From Rhodothalassium salexigens DSM 2132 (GTDB taxonomy: Bacteria; Pseudomonadota; Alphaproteobacteria; Sphingomonadales; Rhodothalassiaceae): 64,000 bases of DNA. Of this stretch, positions 45,301-52,910 are shown in pieces. Position 1 is the stretch's first letter, and the number at the start of each line of letters is the position of its first letter. The translations under genes and the position numbers were made by a program. The notes beneath the pieces are model-generated. The model was not told where the DNA came from. It saw only the letters and a program-made list of their open reading frames with translations, and searched no databases. The stretch covers positions 496,001-560,000 of the forward strand of contig NZ_SLXO01000001.1 in NCBI RefSeq assembly GCF_004341375.1, given 5' to 3'.

Positions 45301-45366
45301 CGCCGGCGTCATCAGCGCAAGCCAGACACCGCCCGCCACGAGCAGGCGGGGCAGAAGCCGAAGCAT
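42301..45366 (-). CDS. Giant periplasmic AMIN/TPR protein of the flagellar operon
   Basis: Encodes 1021 aa from the ATG at 45366 after a signal peptide ending TPAAVAQQ. The first 110 residues resemble an AMIN-type beta domain (DYSRLVIDFANARDVTV ... GNRLVIDIYG). A second beta region with VAYDLSGLDFDSPVLTG follows, and from about residue 480 to 990 the protein is a helical array with TPR-like spacing (ALEDLNHPELREDP, LFETAIAFDDPR, LLNKEPEKALDIL). It ends the fliL-to-motB operon, 25 nt after the MotB-like gene. TPR disk proteins such as PflA hold stators in other flagella; a comparable scaffold role here is inference. Two earlier in-frame ATGs fall inside the MotB-like gene. Confidence 0.75.
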   Translation of the reverse strand: MLRLLPRLLVAGGVWLALMTPAAVAQQAIGVRGGEHDDYSRLVIDFANARDVTVEGAEDGVVLRVDTPTRFDVSAVDTDALSRVDGVAQFGAAGLRVATAGGRGLDVFRLGNRLVIDIYGAVDTAEAAADERSRRREELGRPALAGLVAPVSAGAGGRVGELAPAADPAAAAEASVDRDPQSRGGVPDGQQSAAEEFPERFEAQRIAPEAASYARVAVAAESLPDGLAFDFAFDDPRFAAVFIRSGYLWVVFSGRVAYDLSGLDFDSPVLTGRVNAVQRLRTDDVSALRFNLAMPQSVAADRDGNSWRVTLKDKPTAPLRPLRLVEQSTGAGTQVFVPVEETFRKVMVTDPSVGDQLLLVAVREPNRGVREGREFADFAIPRTAQGLVVVPQSDRAQVQRFHNGVAIAARDVGEFAKPQAAAAFAAMGDLAGPAPRRLIDLQAWRLDDGRSFGDRRADLVAAIAALPDNERNEGRWDLARFLLAHDQAAEARGVLELMAAEDQALAETPRFRAVRGVVNQMLGRTAAALEDLNHPELREDPDASIWRTLAAEAEGDPMAALDAFRVGRDILGYYQPQWQGRFLLAAARSALLLDQVDQTRRLLDLIDQLDVNKPIAGEALVLKARLAAEQGDIARALDLFETAIAFDDPRTSAMARLERVRFALRHEGLTKREAVEDLEGLRFDWRGRDFEIDVLSTLGQLYVSIGEYRKGLKTMRQVVEYYPDDPRTGQVVRRMQGVFETIFLESNAQDLTPFDAVALFQDFRELTPQGAAGDRIIRRLVDRLVAVDLLDRAADLLRYQVTYRLEGAAQAQIAGRLAMVHLLNKEPEKALDILRATRSGGLPDEIERQRRFVEARALAEMDRYEEAIAMLEGFQGPQAEVLRADIYWDAKDWPMVARHHAGLLAKHTDAAELSAEERLWVVRRAVALMYQDDQAALRELSDTWGVMMNGGPFEQVFQQLTTDRTRSAGSTKELAQKIADVDSFRSFLDAYRREFAEQSLAEAVDTSAAASDGGDAASGGP

Positions 45367-45391
45367 CGAAAAGCCGCCGCGCGGCATTAGC

Positions 45392-46222
45392 TTAAAAGGA
45401 CAAGGCATCGTTTCTGCTTCGTTCAAATCGCATCACAATGATATCGACCCGGCGGCTGGCGAGGCGCGATGCGCCCGCCGAGGCCACAGCGTCGCTGCTG
45501 GCGCCGGAACCGCCATTGCGGGCGTCACCGAACCCCACCGCCGACAGCGCCCCGGGAAACCCTGCCCGGCGCAGACCATCGGCCACCGCCATCGCCCGGT
45601 CGACGGTCCATTCCCACTTGCTGGGATGGCGTTCGCCGGCCACGTCGGCGCGCTCGTCATGCACCGCCACCAGCACCCGGTTGGGCACAAAGCGCAACCG
45701 ATCGGCCAGCCGGCCGAGCAGCGCGTCCGCCCCGGCCAACAGCGCCGTGCCGTCGCCCGCCAACAGCCGATCGGCAGGCACCGAGATGACCAGCCGATCA
45801 TAAAGACGGCGCACCTGAAAGACCGCATCGCCATTGCGGCCGGACATGTCCAGCTCGCGGAACAGCGCTTCCACATAGTCGAGATCGACGCCCTCGGGCA
45901 CCACCGGCAACAACGGCTCGGCCGACTGGCGCGCCCCTTCTGCCTCGCCCCGCTCCCTGGGCGACAACGGCGTGCGCATCTGTTTGCGCACCCCCTCGAC
46001 GAACGGCTGCCAACTGTTCACTTCCACCTCCTTCATGGCGAACAGCAGCACGAAGAAGGTCAACACCAAAGACAACAGGTCGGAAAAGCTGATCATCCAG
46101 TCCTGACCGCCGCCACCCGCACCGGCCCCACGACCGCCGGGATAGCGCGCCCCATGCCCCGCCTTGGGGACATCGTGGCGAGCACCGGGCCCCCGGTGCA
46201 GGCGCGAGCGCGGCACGGTCAC
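45392..46222 (-). CDS. MotB-like OmpA-domain protein (first of two)
   Basis: Encodes 276 aa. After a Gly/Arg-rich cytoplasmic start there is one span with the stator-type aspartate: WMISFSDLLSLVLTFFVLLF, Asp48. The C-terminal part is an OmpA-like peptidoglycan-binding domain (NRVLVAVHDERADV, WTVDRAMAVADGLRRAGFP, LSAVGFGDAR, SRRVDIIVM). MotB proteins pair with MotA to form the proton channel that turns the flagellum. No motA is in the window. The ATG overlaps the stop of the second MotB-like gene by 4 nt, so the two are made in fixed proportion. Confidence 0.82.
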   Translation of the reverse strand: MTVPRSRLHRGPGARHDVPKAGHGARYPGGRGAGAGGGGQDWMISFSDLLSLVLTFFVLLFAMKEVEVNSWQPFVEGVRKQMRTPLSPRERGEAEGARQSAEPLLPVVPEGVDLDYVEALFRELDMSGRNGDAVFQVRRLYDRLVISVPADRLLAGDGTALLAGADALLGRLADRLRFVPNRVLVAVHDERADVAGERHPSKWEWTVDRAMAVADGLRRAGFPGALSAVGFGDARNGGSGASSDAVASAGASRLASRRVDIIVMRFERSRNDALSF

Positions 46223-46911
46223 CGCCCGCCCCCGCGCGCTTCGGGCCCCAGGCGGCTGCCCAATTCCGGCCGGCTGAGGAACACGAACGCCGCCTGGTCG
46301 GCGCGCCCCGGCGTCAGGCCGATGCCATAACCGCCGGCGGGAAAGCCCGTCTCGGCCAGGGCCCGCGCCAGGGCGCCGCTGCGCAGCAGGGCGATCCGGC
46401 CCGCGCCCTCGGGCTGGGGTTGCAGGTGGGTGGTGCCGCTGCCCAGATAGATACGCATGTCGCGGCGGGTGCCCGACGGCGCCCGCGCCGCCAGCGCGGC
46501 CAGGCTGTCGAGCACCGGGCGACGGTCGCGCCGCACGGTGACGCGGCCGCTGTCGAACAGCGCCTCGGTGGGCACGATAATGGTCAGTTGATCGGTCTGC
46601 GGTCCGCCGCGCGCCTCGGCCACCGGCAACGCCTTCGACATCAGGTCGGCGGCCGCAGCCAGATAGCTCGGATCGCTGTCAAAGGTGCCGGTGTCGCGAT
46701 CGTCATCGCGCTCCGACGGACGCGGCAAGGCGAAACGCGAAAAGGTCGCGCTGACGCTTTCCAGGGCCTGACTCTGGCGCACCGCCTCGATATCGGCATA
46801 GCGGTTCAGAACGAAAAAAAGCGCAATTAGAACCAAATACAGCGAAATGAAAATGGGTAGAAGGGTATCGACGCTGGCGCTCCACGACCTGCTCGATCGA
46901 TCATTGCCCAT
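46219..46911 (-). CDS. MotB-like membrane protein (second of two), divergent
   Basis: Encodes 230 aa. A short polar start leads into a single span with an aspartate at its cytoplasmic edge, SASVDTLLPIFISLYLVLIA (Asp15), the position of the MotB proton-carrying residue. The periplasmic part has an OmpA-like layout (LTIIVPTEALFDSGRVTVRRD) but its end lacks a clear peptidoglycan-binding pattern. It starts 9 nt after cheZ and overlaps the first MotB-like gene. It may form a mixed dimer with that protein. Confidence 0.72.
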   Translation of the reverse strand: MGNDRSSRSWSASVDTLLPIFISLYLVLIALFFVLNRYADIEAVRQSQALESVSATFSRFALPRPSERDDDRDTGTFDSDPSYLAAAADLMSKALPVAEARGGPQTDQLTIIVPTEALFDSGRVTVRRDRRPVLDSLAALAARAPSGTRRDMRIYLGSGTTHLQPQPEGAGRIALLRSGALARALAETGFPAGGYGIGLTPGRADQAAFVFLSRPELGSRLGPEARGGGR

Positions 46912-46920
46912 ACCGCCCTC

Positions 46921-47574
46921 TTAGTCGAACGATGCCAGAAGCGCGTCGATATCGTCCTGGCTGTTCCCTTGCCCTTCCAGTTGCGGCCCGTGGGTCAGCA
47001 AATCGGGATTGATGACCTCGCCGGTCTGTTCGTCGAACACCTGGTCGTCCCGGTCTTCCACATAATCGTCGCCGATGGTGGCGGCGAGGGCGCGCAGCCG
47101 TTCTTCCAGCGTCCGCATGACGCCGATCACCTTGGTGACCCGCTGGCCGGTCAGATCCTGGAAACTCGACGCCTCGAAGATCTGCGACGCCAGCGCCATC
47201 AGCTTTTCGCCCTGCTCGCCGCCGATGTCGCCCGACATCTCGGAAATCTGATCGGCGGCGTCCATGATCTTCTCGGCCGAGCTTTCGGTCGACTTGATCA
47301 CCGAGTCGAGTTCGTCCTGAGCCTCGGGCAGGTCGCGCTCGGACACGCTCTTGGGGCGGATCGAGGCGATCTCGCTCTTGGTCGCGCCGATTTCGTCGAG
47401 CAACGCCCGCAGTTCCCGGCTGATGCGCACGCGGTCCAGGGTCAATTCGCCCTCGGCCGAGGAAATCAGGCTGCCGACCACCTCTGCCACGTCATCGACG
47501 GCGACCTGGTCGCCCTGCCGTTCCTTGATCGACTGGACGTGTTGTTCCAGCGTCGCCGCGATATCGCTCGCCAT
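46921..47574 (-). CDS. cheZ: CheY-P phosphatase CheZ
   Basis: Encodes 217 aa, almost wholly helical. The catalytic region contains SSFQDLTGQRVTKV, with the Gln and Asp of the family motif. The last residues, SQDDIDALLASFD, match the C-terminal CheY-binding peptide. CheZ removes phosphate from CheY to end a clockwise or reversal signal. It stands between motE and the MotB-like genes in the flagellar operon, 72 nt after motE. Confidence 0.9.
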   Translation of the reverse strand: MASDIAATLEQHVQSIKERQGDQVAVDDVAEVVGSLISSAEGELTLDRVRISRELRALLDEIGATKSEIASIRPKSVSERDLPEAQDELDSVIKSTESSAEKIMDAADQISEMSGDIGGEQGEKLMALASQIFEASSFQDLTGQRVTKVIGVMRTLEERLRALAATIGDDYVEDRDDQVFDEQTGEVINPDLLTHGPQLEGQGNSQDDIDALLASFD

Positions 47575-47646
47575 GAGCTTCTCCTACGCCCGAGAGGGGT
47601 CTCTTGCCCCTTGTCAAAGCCTTATCGACCCAAGCTTAAAGCCCCG

Positions 47647-48333
47647 TTAAGCGCCCTGTTCGCCGGGCGCCGGTTCGGGCAGGTTGGTCGGCAGCGGGTC
47701 GCGTTCCGCCAGTTCGACGGTCAGCGATTTGGCCTTTTCCGGGTCCATTTCGGAAATGATCGCCGACATCTTCCGGGGCATGATCCGGGTCGCCAGGTCG
47801 ATCTGGGTGGTCAATTCCATCCGATTGAAGATATCGGCGGCGTCCTTGGCTTTCATGCTCTCATAGATTTGAACCAGATTCTTGAGCCGTTCGTCTTCCT
47901 GCTGGGAATAGCTGTCGACCAGATCGCGAATCGACGTTTCAAGCAATTCGAGCCGCGAAATCTTCTTCTCGATCTGCTTTTCCTTGGCGTCCAGAATGGT
48001 GCGTTGCAGTTCGATCTCGTCCTCGCGCCGGTCCAGCGCCTCGCGCCGCCCGCGCAGTTCCTGCAGGAGCTCGAACTCGGTCCGGCTCAGCCGGTCCACA
48101 TCGCGCGGCCGGCGCGCGGTCTTCGCCGCTTCCGCCGCCGCGGCCGCGTCGTCGGTGGCCGCCGGCTCCGATTGCCGGTCCGGCGTTGCCTCGGCCGCAC
48201 CATCGGGTTCCTGCGCGAACGCCGCCGGCGTGGTCATGCTGTCGTTCCATCCGGCGAAGATCACCGACGACTTCATGACCAGCAACAAACCGGTAAGCCC
48301 CAAAAAGATCGGCAACAACTTGACGCCCTTCAT
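47647..48333 (-). CDS. motE: Flagellar MotE-like periplasmic protein
   Basis: Encodes 228 aa. A signal anchor covers about residues 5-27. A polar Ala-rich linker leads into a coiled coil of about 60 residues (RREALDRREDEIELQRT) and a C-terminal MgtE_N-like helical domain (YESMKAKDAADIFNRMEL, ISEMDPEKAKSLTVELAER). In rhizobia MotE is a chaperone for the stator scaffold MotC. No motC is present here. The next gene of unknown but flagella-linked role is 32 nt upstream. Confidence 0.85.
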   Translation of the reverse strand: MKGVKLLPIFLGLTGLLLVMKSSVIFAGWNDSMTTPAAFAQEPDGAAEATPDRQSEPAATDDAAAAAEAAKTARRPRDVDRLSRTEFELLQELRGRREALDRREDEIELQRTILDAKEKQIEKKISRLELLETSIRDLVDSYSQQEDERLKNLVQIYESMKAKDAADIFNRMELTTQIDLATRIMPRKMSAIISEMDPEKAKSLTVELAERDPLPTNLPEPAPGEQGA

Positions 48334-48365
48334 TGGCGCAATCCTTCCGCTTTCTGCGTCGACAC

Positions 48366-48935
48366 TTAACGAACGTTTCGCAACGCCGCCATGATCGCTT
48401 CCTGGGGCGAGACGTCGGTGTCGTCGCGCCCGAACAGATCGTCGTCGGCGGCGTCGTCGAAGCCCCGATCGTCTTCAGCCGGCGGCGCGCCGCGCGCCGA
48501 CGACCGGGCCGGCACCTCGCCGCGCGGCGCCGCGCTGCGCTCCCCGGCCGGGGCGCGGCGCCCGCCGGACGGCGCGCTCTTGTCCTGGGCGCGGATATGC
48601 CGGCCGGCCTCGGTCAGCCGGGTTTCCAGCCGGGTCGCCAGATTGTCGCCGGCCTCCGCAATCAGGCTCAATTCGTCGGCCAGAGAGCGCGCCCGAGCCA
48701 TGTCGCTGGTCAGGATCTCGCGGGCCTCGGAACCCGCATGCTTGAGTTCGCCGACCGCATTGCGCGCCTTTTCGGTCGCCCGGTCCAACTGCACCACCAA
48801 ATCGGCCAGCTCGCTTTGCGCGCGGCGGACCTCGGCCAACCGGCGGTGAACGCGCAGGCCGACGACGATGGCGGCAAACAGCATGATGGCCAACACCGCA
48901 TCGATCGCCAGGCCCAGCGCAATACCAGACATCAT
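48366..48935 (-). CDS. DUF6468-type flagella-associated membrane protein
   Basis: Encodes 189 aa from the ATG at 48935, 8 nt after GAAGGG. One N-terminal span (LAIDAVLAIMLFAAIVVGL) is followed by a coiled coil (AELADLVVQLDRATEKA-like segment) and an acidic, disordered tail ending SPQEAIMAALRNVR. It matches the small coiled-coil proteins placed after fliM in alphaproteobacteria (DUF6468). Function unknown; constant linkage suggests a role in motor or export assembly. It lies 94 nt after fliM. Confidence 0.75.
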   Translation of the reverse strand: MMSGIALGLAIDAVLAIMLFAAIVVGLRVHRRLAEVRRAQSELADLVVQLDRATEKARNAVGELKHAGSEAREILTSDMARARSLADELSLIAEAGDNLATRLETRLTEAGRHIRAQDKSAPSGGRRAPAGERSAAPRGEVPARSSARGAPPAEDDRGFDDAADDDLFGRDDTDVSPQEAIMAALRNVR

Positions 48936-49028
48936 TTCATTCGCCCTTCGAGCTGCGGCCGGCCCTGGCCATCGATCCGCCCCTCGCCCGGGCGCGGCCA
49001 ACCTGTACGTGTACCATGGCCATCGGCA

Positions 49029-50171
49029 TCATTCCGACCGAGTATATTGAGCGGCCGTTTCATCAACCTTAATGGCCATATATTTGCCCGACCGCCCCAT
49101 GCGCCCGCGCACCAGCGGGATATCGCCACAGCGCAGCAACACCCCGTCGGTGGGCCGGGCATTGAGCGGCAGGGTCTGGCCGACCTCCAGATTCATGATA
49201 TCGCGCAGGCTGATCTCCTGCTCGTCCAGAACCGCCTCCATGACCACGTGCGTGGACCATAATTCGGTCGCCAGGTGGGTTTCCCAGATGCTGTCGCGGC
49301 CGAACTTCTCGCCCATGAAGCGCTGCAACAGCAATTCGCGGATCGGCTCCAGCGTCGCATAGGGAAACAGGATTTCCAGCCGGCCGCCGCGATCTTCCAT
49401 GTCGACCCGCAGCTTGACCAGCACCGCCGCGTTGGGCGGCCGGGCGATGGTGGCGAAACGCGGATTGGTCTCCAGCCGGTCGAAGGTGAAATTGACCGGC
49501 GACAGCGGCTCGAACGCACCGCACAGGTCCTTCAGCACCACCGCGATCATGCGCTCGACCAGCGATTGTTCGATGGTCGTGTAGGGCCGGCCCTCGATGC
49601 GCATGGCCGCAGTGCCGCGCCGGCCGCCGAGCAGCACGTCGACGATCGAATAGATCAACGAGCTGTCGATGGTCATCAGGCCGTAATTGTCCCACTCCTC
49701 GGCGCGGAACACGGCCAGCATGGCGGGCAGCGGGATCGAATTGAGATAGTCGCCGAAGCGCACCGACGTGATGTTGTCGAGGCTGACCTCGATATTGTCG
49801 GAGGTGAAGTTGCGCAGCGAGGTGGACATCATCCGCACCATGCGGTCGAAGATGATGTCGAGCATGGGCAGGCGTTCATAGGAGACGAGCGCGCTGTTGA
49901 TCAGCGCCTGGATGCCGTGAACCTCGCCCTCGTCCTCGTCGCCCTCGAACCCCAGCAGGCTGTCGATCTCGTCCTGGTCGAGCACCCGGCCGGGTGCCGA
50001 CCCGCCGGCCATGGCGGCATCCTCGGGCTCGTCGGCGCCGGCCATGGCTTCCCATTCGGCCGCCACCGCCTCGTCGTCGATGCCCTCATTGCCGGCACCG
50101 CCTTCGGCCATCGCCGCCCATTCGGCGGCCATGGCCTCTTCGTCGACCGGTGTGTCGTCGTCTTCTGCCAT
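49029..50171 (-). CDS. fliM: Flagellar motor switch protein FliM
   Basis: Encodes 380 aa. The CheY-binding peptide LDQDEIDSLLGF is at residues 64-75, followed by the middle domain (LPMLDIIFDRMVRMMSTSLRNF split here) and a C-terminal SpoA domain (LNARPTDGVLLRCGDIPLVRGRMG). FliM forms the C-ring with FliG and FliN and takes the CheY-P signal. The 63 residues before the peptide are unusual: the motif AAEWxAMA occurs twice (residues 15-22 and 37-44). The gene lies 12 nt after fliL. No fliN follows in this window. Confidence 0.95.
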   Translation of the reverse strand: MAEDDDTPVDEEAMAAEWAAMAEGGAGNEGIDDEAVAAEWEAMAGADEPEDAAMAGGSAPGRVLDQDEIDSLLGFEGDEDEGEVHGIQALINSALVSYERLPMLDIIFDRMVRMMSTSLRNFTSDNIEVSLDNITSVRFGDYLNSIPLPAMLAVFRAEEWDNYGLMTIDSSLIYSIVDVLLGGRRGTAAMRIEGRPYTTIEQSLVERMIAVVLKDLCGAFEPLSPVNFTFDRLETNPRFATIARPPNAAVLVKLRVDMEDRGGRLEILFPYATLEPIRELLLQRFMGEKFGRDSIWETHLATELWSTHVVMEAVLDEQEISLRDIMNLEVGQTLPLNARPTDGVLLRCGDIPLVRGRMGRSGKYMAIKVDETAAQYTRSE

Positions 50172-50183
50172 GGACGAGCTCGC

Positions 50184-50792
50184 CTATTGGACCAGGAATT
50201 CGGTGATGTGCACGTCGCGCACCGTGCCCGCCGGCACCGCGCGGTTGACCCGCACCAGCAACTCTTCCTTCAGCCGGTAATTGCCGGCCGAGCCGGACAG
50301 TTCTTCCGGCCGCAACTCGCGCAGAAACGCCTGGAAATTGTTCTTGACCACCGGCATGGCCGCCTCAAGCGTCCCGCAGGCGGCCGGTGCGCCGACCTCG
50401 AACTGCACCTGGAGCTTGAGATAGGTGGCACGGCGGCCGCCGGTATTCAGATTGACCAGAAAGTCATTCGGGTCGCAGTAGACGATCCCCGGCGCCGCCT
50501 CGGTGCCGTTCGCAGCCCCCTCGCCCTTGGCGTCGCCGCCATGGTCGTCGCCATGATCGTCCTCGCCCTGGTCCTTGTCCTGAGACGGCGGCGCCGACTC
50601 CGTTCCCGGCGCCGACGCCATGTCGGGCGCGTCGCCGCCGCCCAACAGCAGCATACCGCCCACCAGGATCACGGTCACTCCAAACACCATCGGCAGCCCC
50701 AGTATTACCAATCGGCGGCCGCTCAGCCGGCGCCGTTCCAGTGTGGCCAGTTCTTCATCCGCTCCGGACGGGTCCTGCGCTTCGACTTCCAT
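50184..50792 (-). CDS. fliL: Flagellar basal body-associated protein FliL
   Basis: Encodes 202 aa from the ATG at 50792, which has AGGA 5 nt upstream; the ATG at 50798 is less well placed. One span is at about residues 30-55, then an acidic linker with a DDHGDDHGG run, then the FliL domain (YCDPNDFLVNL and a C-terminal VRDVHITEFLVQ). FliL rings the stators and helps torque. First gene of the fliL-fliM-DUF6468-motE-cheZ-motB-like-TPR operon, divergent from flgF with 531 bp between them. Confidence 0.9.
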   Translation of the reverse strand: MEVEAQDPSGADEELATLERRRLSGRRLVILGLPMVFGVTVILVGGMLLLGGGDAPDMASAPGTESAPPSQDKDQGEDDHGDDHGGDAKGEGAANGTEAAPGIVYCDPNDFLVNLNTGGRRATYLKLQVQFEVGAPAACGTLEAAMPVVKNNFQAFLRELRPEELSGSAGNYRLKEELLVRVNRAVPAGTVRDVHITEFLVQ

Positions 50793-51323
50793 AACCATCC
50801 TGATTGGCTAAGCATCGACCAAGCCGCCACCGCCCCGGGGGGACGGCGACACCTTCCCTCATTCGGCTTTTAACGGCCTTAGCGTTAACAGGAAGTGAAA
50901 CGCCTAACAACTTGAGGGCACGTGGGTTTAAGCACCCGCCCACCAACCCGGCAAGAGCCTTGTCACGCGCGCCCCCAGACCGCCGCGCCAGCCGCCAAGC
51001 CCGCCGCGGTCGCGGCGCCCATGAGCGGGCGAGCGCTATCGGCCGCCAGGAGCCCGGAACCTGCCCCAAACGCGACCTGACCAACCATGGCTGCCCCTCC
51101 CCGGACGGGCGCGGGCGGCGCCCGCCTGAGCCGGCCTCAACCCGGCCTTGCCCCGGCCGGTGCCCGGCAAAGGCTGCCGCACCGGCACCGCCGCGAGCCC
51201 AGTTCGGCAGGGCCCGACAAACCAACCCTCTGAATTCCAGCGATTTTTTCGCCTCTTAAAAATTGGCACGATGTCTGCTTAAAGGCCGACCAAGAGCGGA
51301 TGCCCCAAAACGGAGCCCAACCC
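50793..51323. other. Divergent region between fliL and flgF
   Basis: The 531 bp hold the sigma-54 promoter of flgF at 51263-51280. For fliL I looked for the same consensus on the minus strand and found none. No gene is apparent; short readings in this stretch are Arg/Pro-rich with no ribosome binding site. Confidence 0.4.
51263..51280 (+). promoter_or_regulatory. Sigma-54 promoter of the flgFGAH operon
   Basis: TTGGCACGATGTCTGCTT matches the -24/-12 consensus YTGGCACG-N4-TTGCW in all but one position: GG at 51265-51266 and GC at 51277-51278, with the correct spacing. It lies 44 bp before the flgF start. Sigma-54 with a FlbD-like activator drives middle flagellar genes in many alphaproteobacteria. 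Confidence 0.75.
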
Positions 51324-52064
51324 ATGGAAACCATGCTGCTTGTCAATGCCTCTCAACGTTCGGCGCTGGAACGGCAGATGGACGTGATCGCCAACAATCT
51401 GGCGAACCTGTCGACCACCGCCTACAAGGGCGAGCGCGCGGTATTCAGCGAATACCTGGTCGACACCGGCGGCCGCGACGCGCCGCGCGGCGGCGACGAG
51501 ACCAGCTTCGTCCTCGACTATGGCACCATCCGCAGCACCGAGAACGGGCCCATTCAGATCACCGGCAACGCGCTCGACATCGCGCTCGAAGGGCCGGGCT
51601 TCATGCAGGTCCAGAACCAAGACGGTGAACTGCTCTATACCCGGCGCGGTCACCTGACCAAGGACGAGCAAGGCTTTCTGGCCCTGCCCACCGGCGAGCG
51701 CGTGCTCGACGACGACGGCAACCCGATCGACCTCAACACCCTGGTCGACAAGCCGGTGATCAACCCCGACGGCACCATTTCGCTGCCCGACGAGACCATC
51801 CAGATCAACCTGGTGCTGTTCGATAATGACCGGGCGCTCGAACGGCGCGAGAACTCGCTGTTCGCCCCGGGCACCCAGCAACCCCGCCCCACCGACCAGA
51901 TCCAGGTGGTCCAAGGCGCCCTCGAAGGCTCCAACGTGAACGCGATCAAGGAGACCACGCGGATGCTTGAGGTGATGCGCGCCTATCAATCTGCCCAACG
52001 CTCGACCGACAGTCTGAACGACGTCCGCGACAAGGCCATCGACGCCCTGCCGCGCGCCAACTGA
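51324..52064 (+). CDS. flgF: Flagellar proximal rod protein FlgF
   Basis: Encodes 246 aa from the ATG at 51324, with GGAG upstream. The N-terminal rod motif reads ALERQMDVIANNLANLSTTAYK, and the C-terminus has the matching helix (LEVMRAYQSAQRSTDSL). FlgF is a proximal rod subunit in the periplasm, secreted by the flagellar export system without a cleaved signal. First gene of flgF-flgG-flgA-flgH and directly behind a sigma-54 promoter. Confidence 0.92.
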   Translation: METMLLVNASQRSALERQMDVIANNLANLSTTAYKGERAVFSEYLVDTGGRDAPRGGDETSFVLDYGTIRSTENGPIQITGNALDIALEGPGFMQVQNQDGELLYTRRGHLTKDEQGFLALPTGERVLDDDGNPIDLNTLVDKPVINPDGTISLPDETIQINLVLFDNDRALERRENSLFAPGTQQPRPTDQIQVVQGALEGSNVNAIKETTRMLEVMRAYQSAQRSTDSLNDVRDKAIDALPRAN

Positions 52065-52095
52065 TCGCCAGCAAACGAGGCTTAGGAGAGACCCA

Positions 52096-52881
52096 ATGAA
52101 AGCGTTGACCACCGCCGCCACCGGCATGCTGGCCCAGCAACTGAACGTCGAGGTGATCTCGAACAATCTGGCCAACCTGAACACCACCGCGTTCAAGCGC
52201 CAGCGCCCGGAATTCCAGGACCTTCTCTACCAGAATATCGAGCGGGTCGGCGCCAACACCTCGGCCCAGGGTACCGTGGCGCCGTCGGGCCTGCAGGTGG
52301 GCGTCGGTGTGCGCGCCGCCTCGACCGTGCGGATGATGGAACAAGGCGGCATGGACCGGACCGAGAACACCCTAGATATCGCCATCAACGGTCCCGGTTT
52401 CTTCCGCATCCAACTGCCCGACGGCCAGGAAGCCTATACCCGCGGCGGGTCGTTCCAACTGGACCAGAATGGCGGGCTGGTCACCGCCGACGGCTTCATC
52501 GTCCAACCCAACATCGTGATCCCGCAAGAAGCGCGCGACATCACCATCAACCAGGAAGGCGAGGTGCAGATCATCCTCGACGGCCAGGTGCAGCCGCAGA
52601 TCGTCGGCCAGTTGGACCTGGCGACCTTCGCCAACGACGCCGGCCTCGAAGCCCAGGGCGGCAATCTGTTCCTGGAAACCCAGGCGTCGGGCCCGCCCAA
52701 CGTGGCGGTACCGGGCACCAACGGCTTCGGCACCGTGCGCCAGGGCTATCTGGAACGCTCGAACGTCAACCCGGTGATCGAAATCACCAACATGATCACC
52801 GCCCAGCGCGCCTATGAGCTGAACAGCCGGGTGATCCGCGCCGCCGACGAAATGCTCAACGCCGTCAACTCGATCAGCTAA
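52096..52881 (+). CDS. flgG: Flagellar distal rod protein FlgG
   Basis: Encodes 261 aa, the E. coli FlgG length. The N-terminus MKALTTAATGMLAQQLNVEV and ISNNLANLNTTAFKRQR, and the C-terminal VIEITNMITAQRAYELNSRV, are diagnostic. FlgG forms the distal rod through the P and L rings. AGGAGAG precedes the ATG, 31 nt after flgF. Confidence 0.96.
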   Translation: MKALTTAATGMLAQQLNVEVISNNLANLNTTAFKRQRPEFQDLLYQNIERVGANTSAQGTVAPSGLQVGVGVRAASTVRMMEQGGMDRTENTLDIAINGPGFFRIQLPDGQEAYTRGGSFQLDQNGGLVTADGFIVQPNIVIPQEARDITINQEGEVQIILDGQVQPQIVGQLDLATFANDAGLEAQGGNLFLETQASGPPNVAVPGTNGFGTVRQGYLERSNVNPVIEITNMITAQRAYELNSRVIRAADEMLNAVNSIS

Positions 52882-52910
52882 CGCCGCCGGCTCAGAAGGA
52901 GACCAAGCCC

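Noticed and set aside
42490-45390. Long plus-strand frames (42490-43620 and 43765-45390)
   Set aside because: Antisense to the AMIN/TPR gene. No ribosome binding site, and composition is that of a GC-rich shadow.
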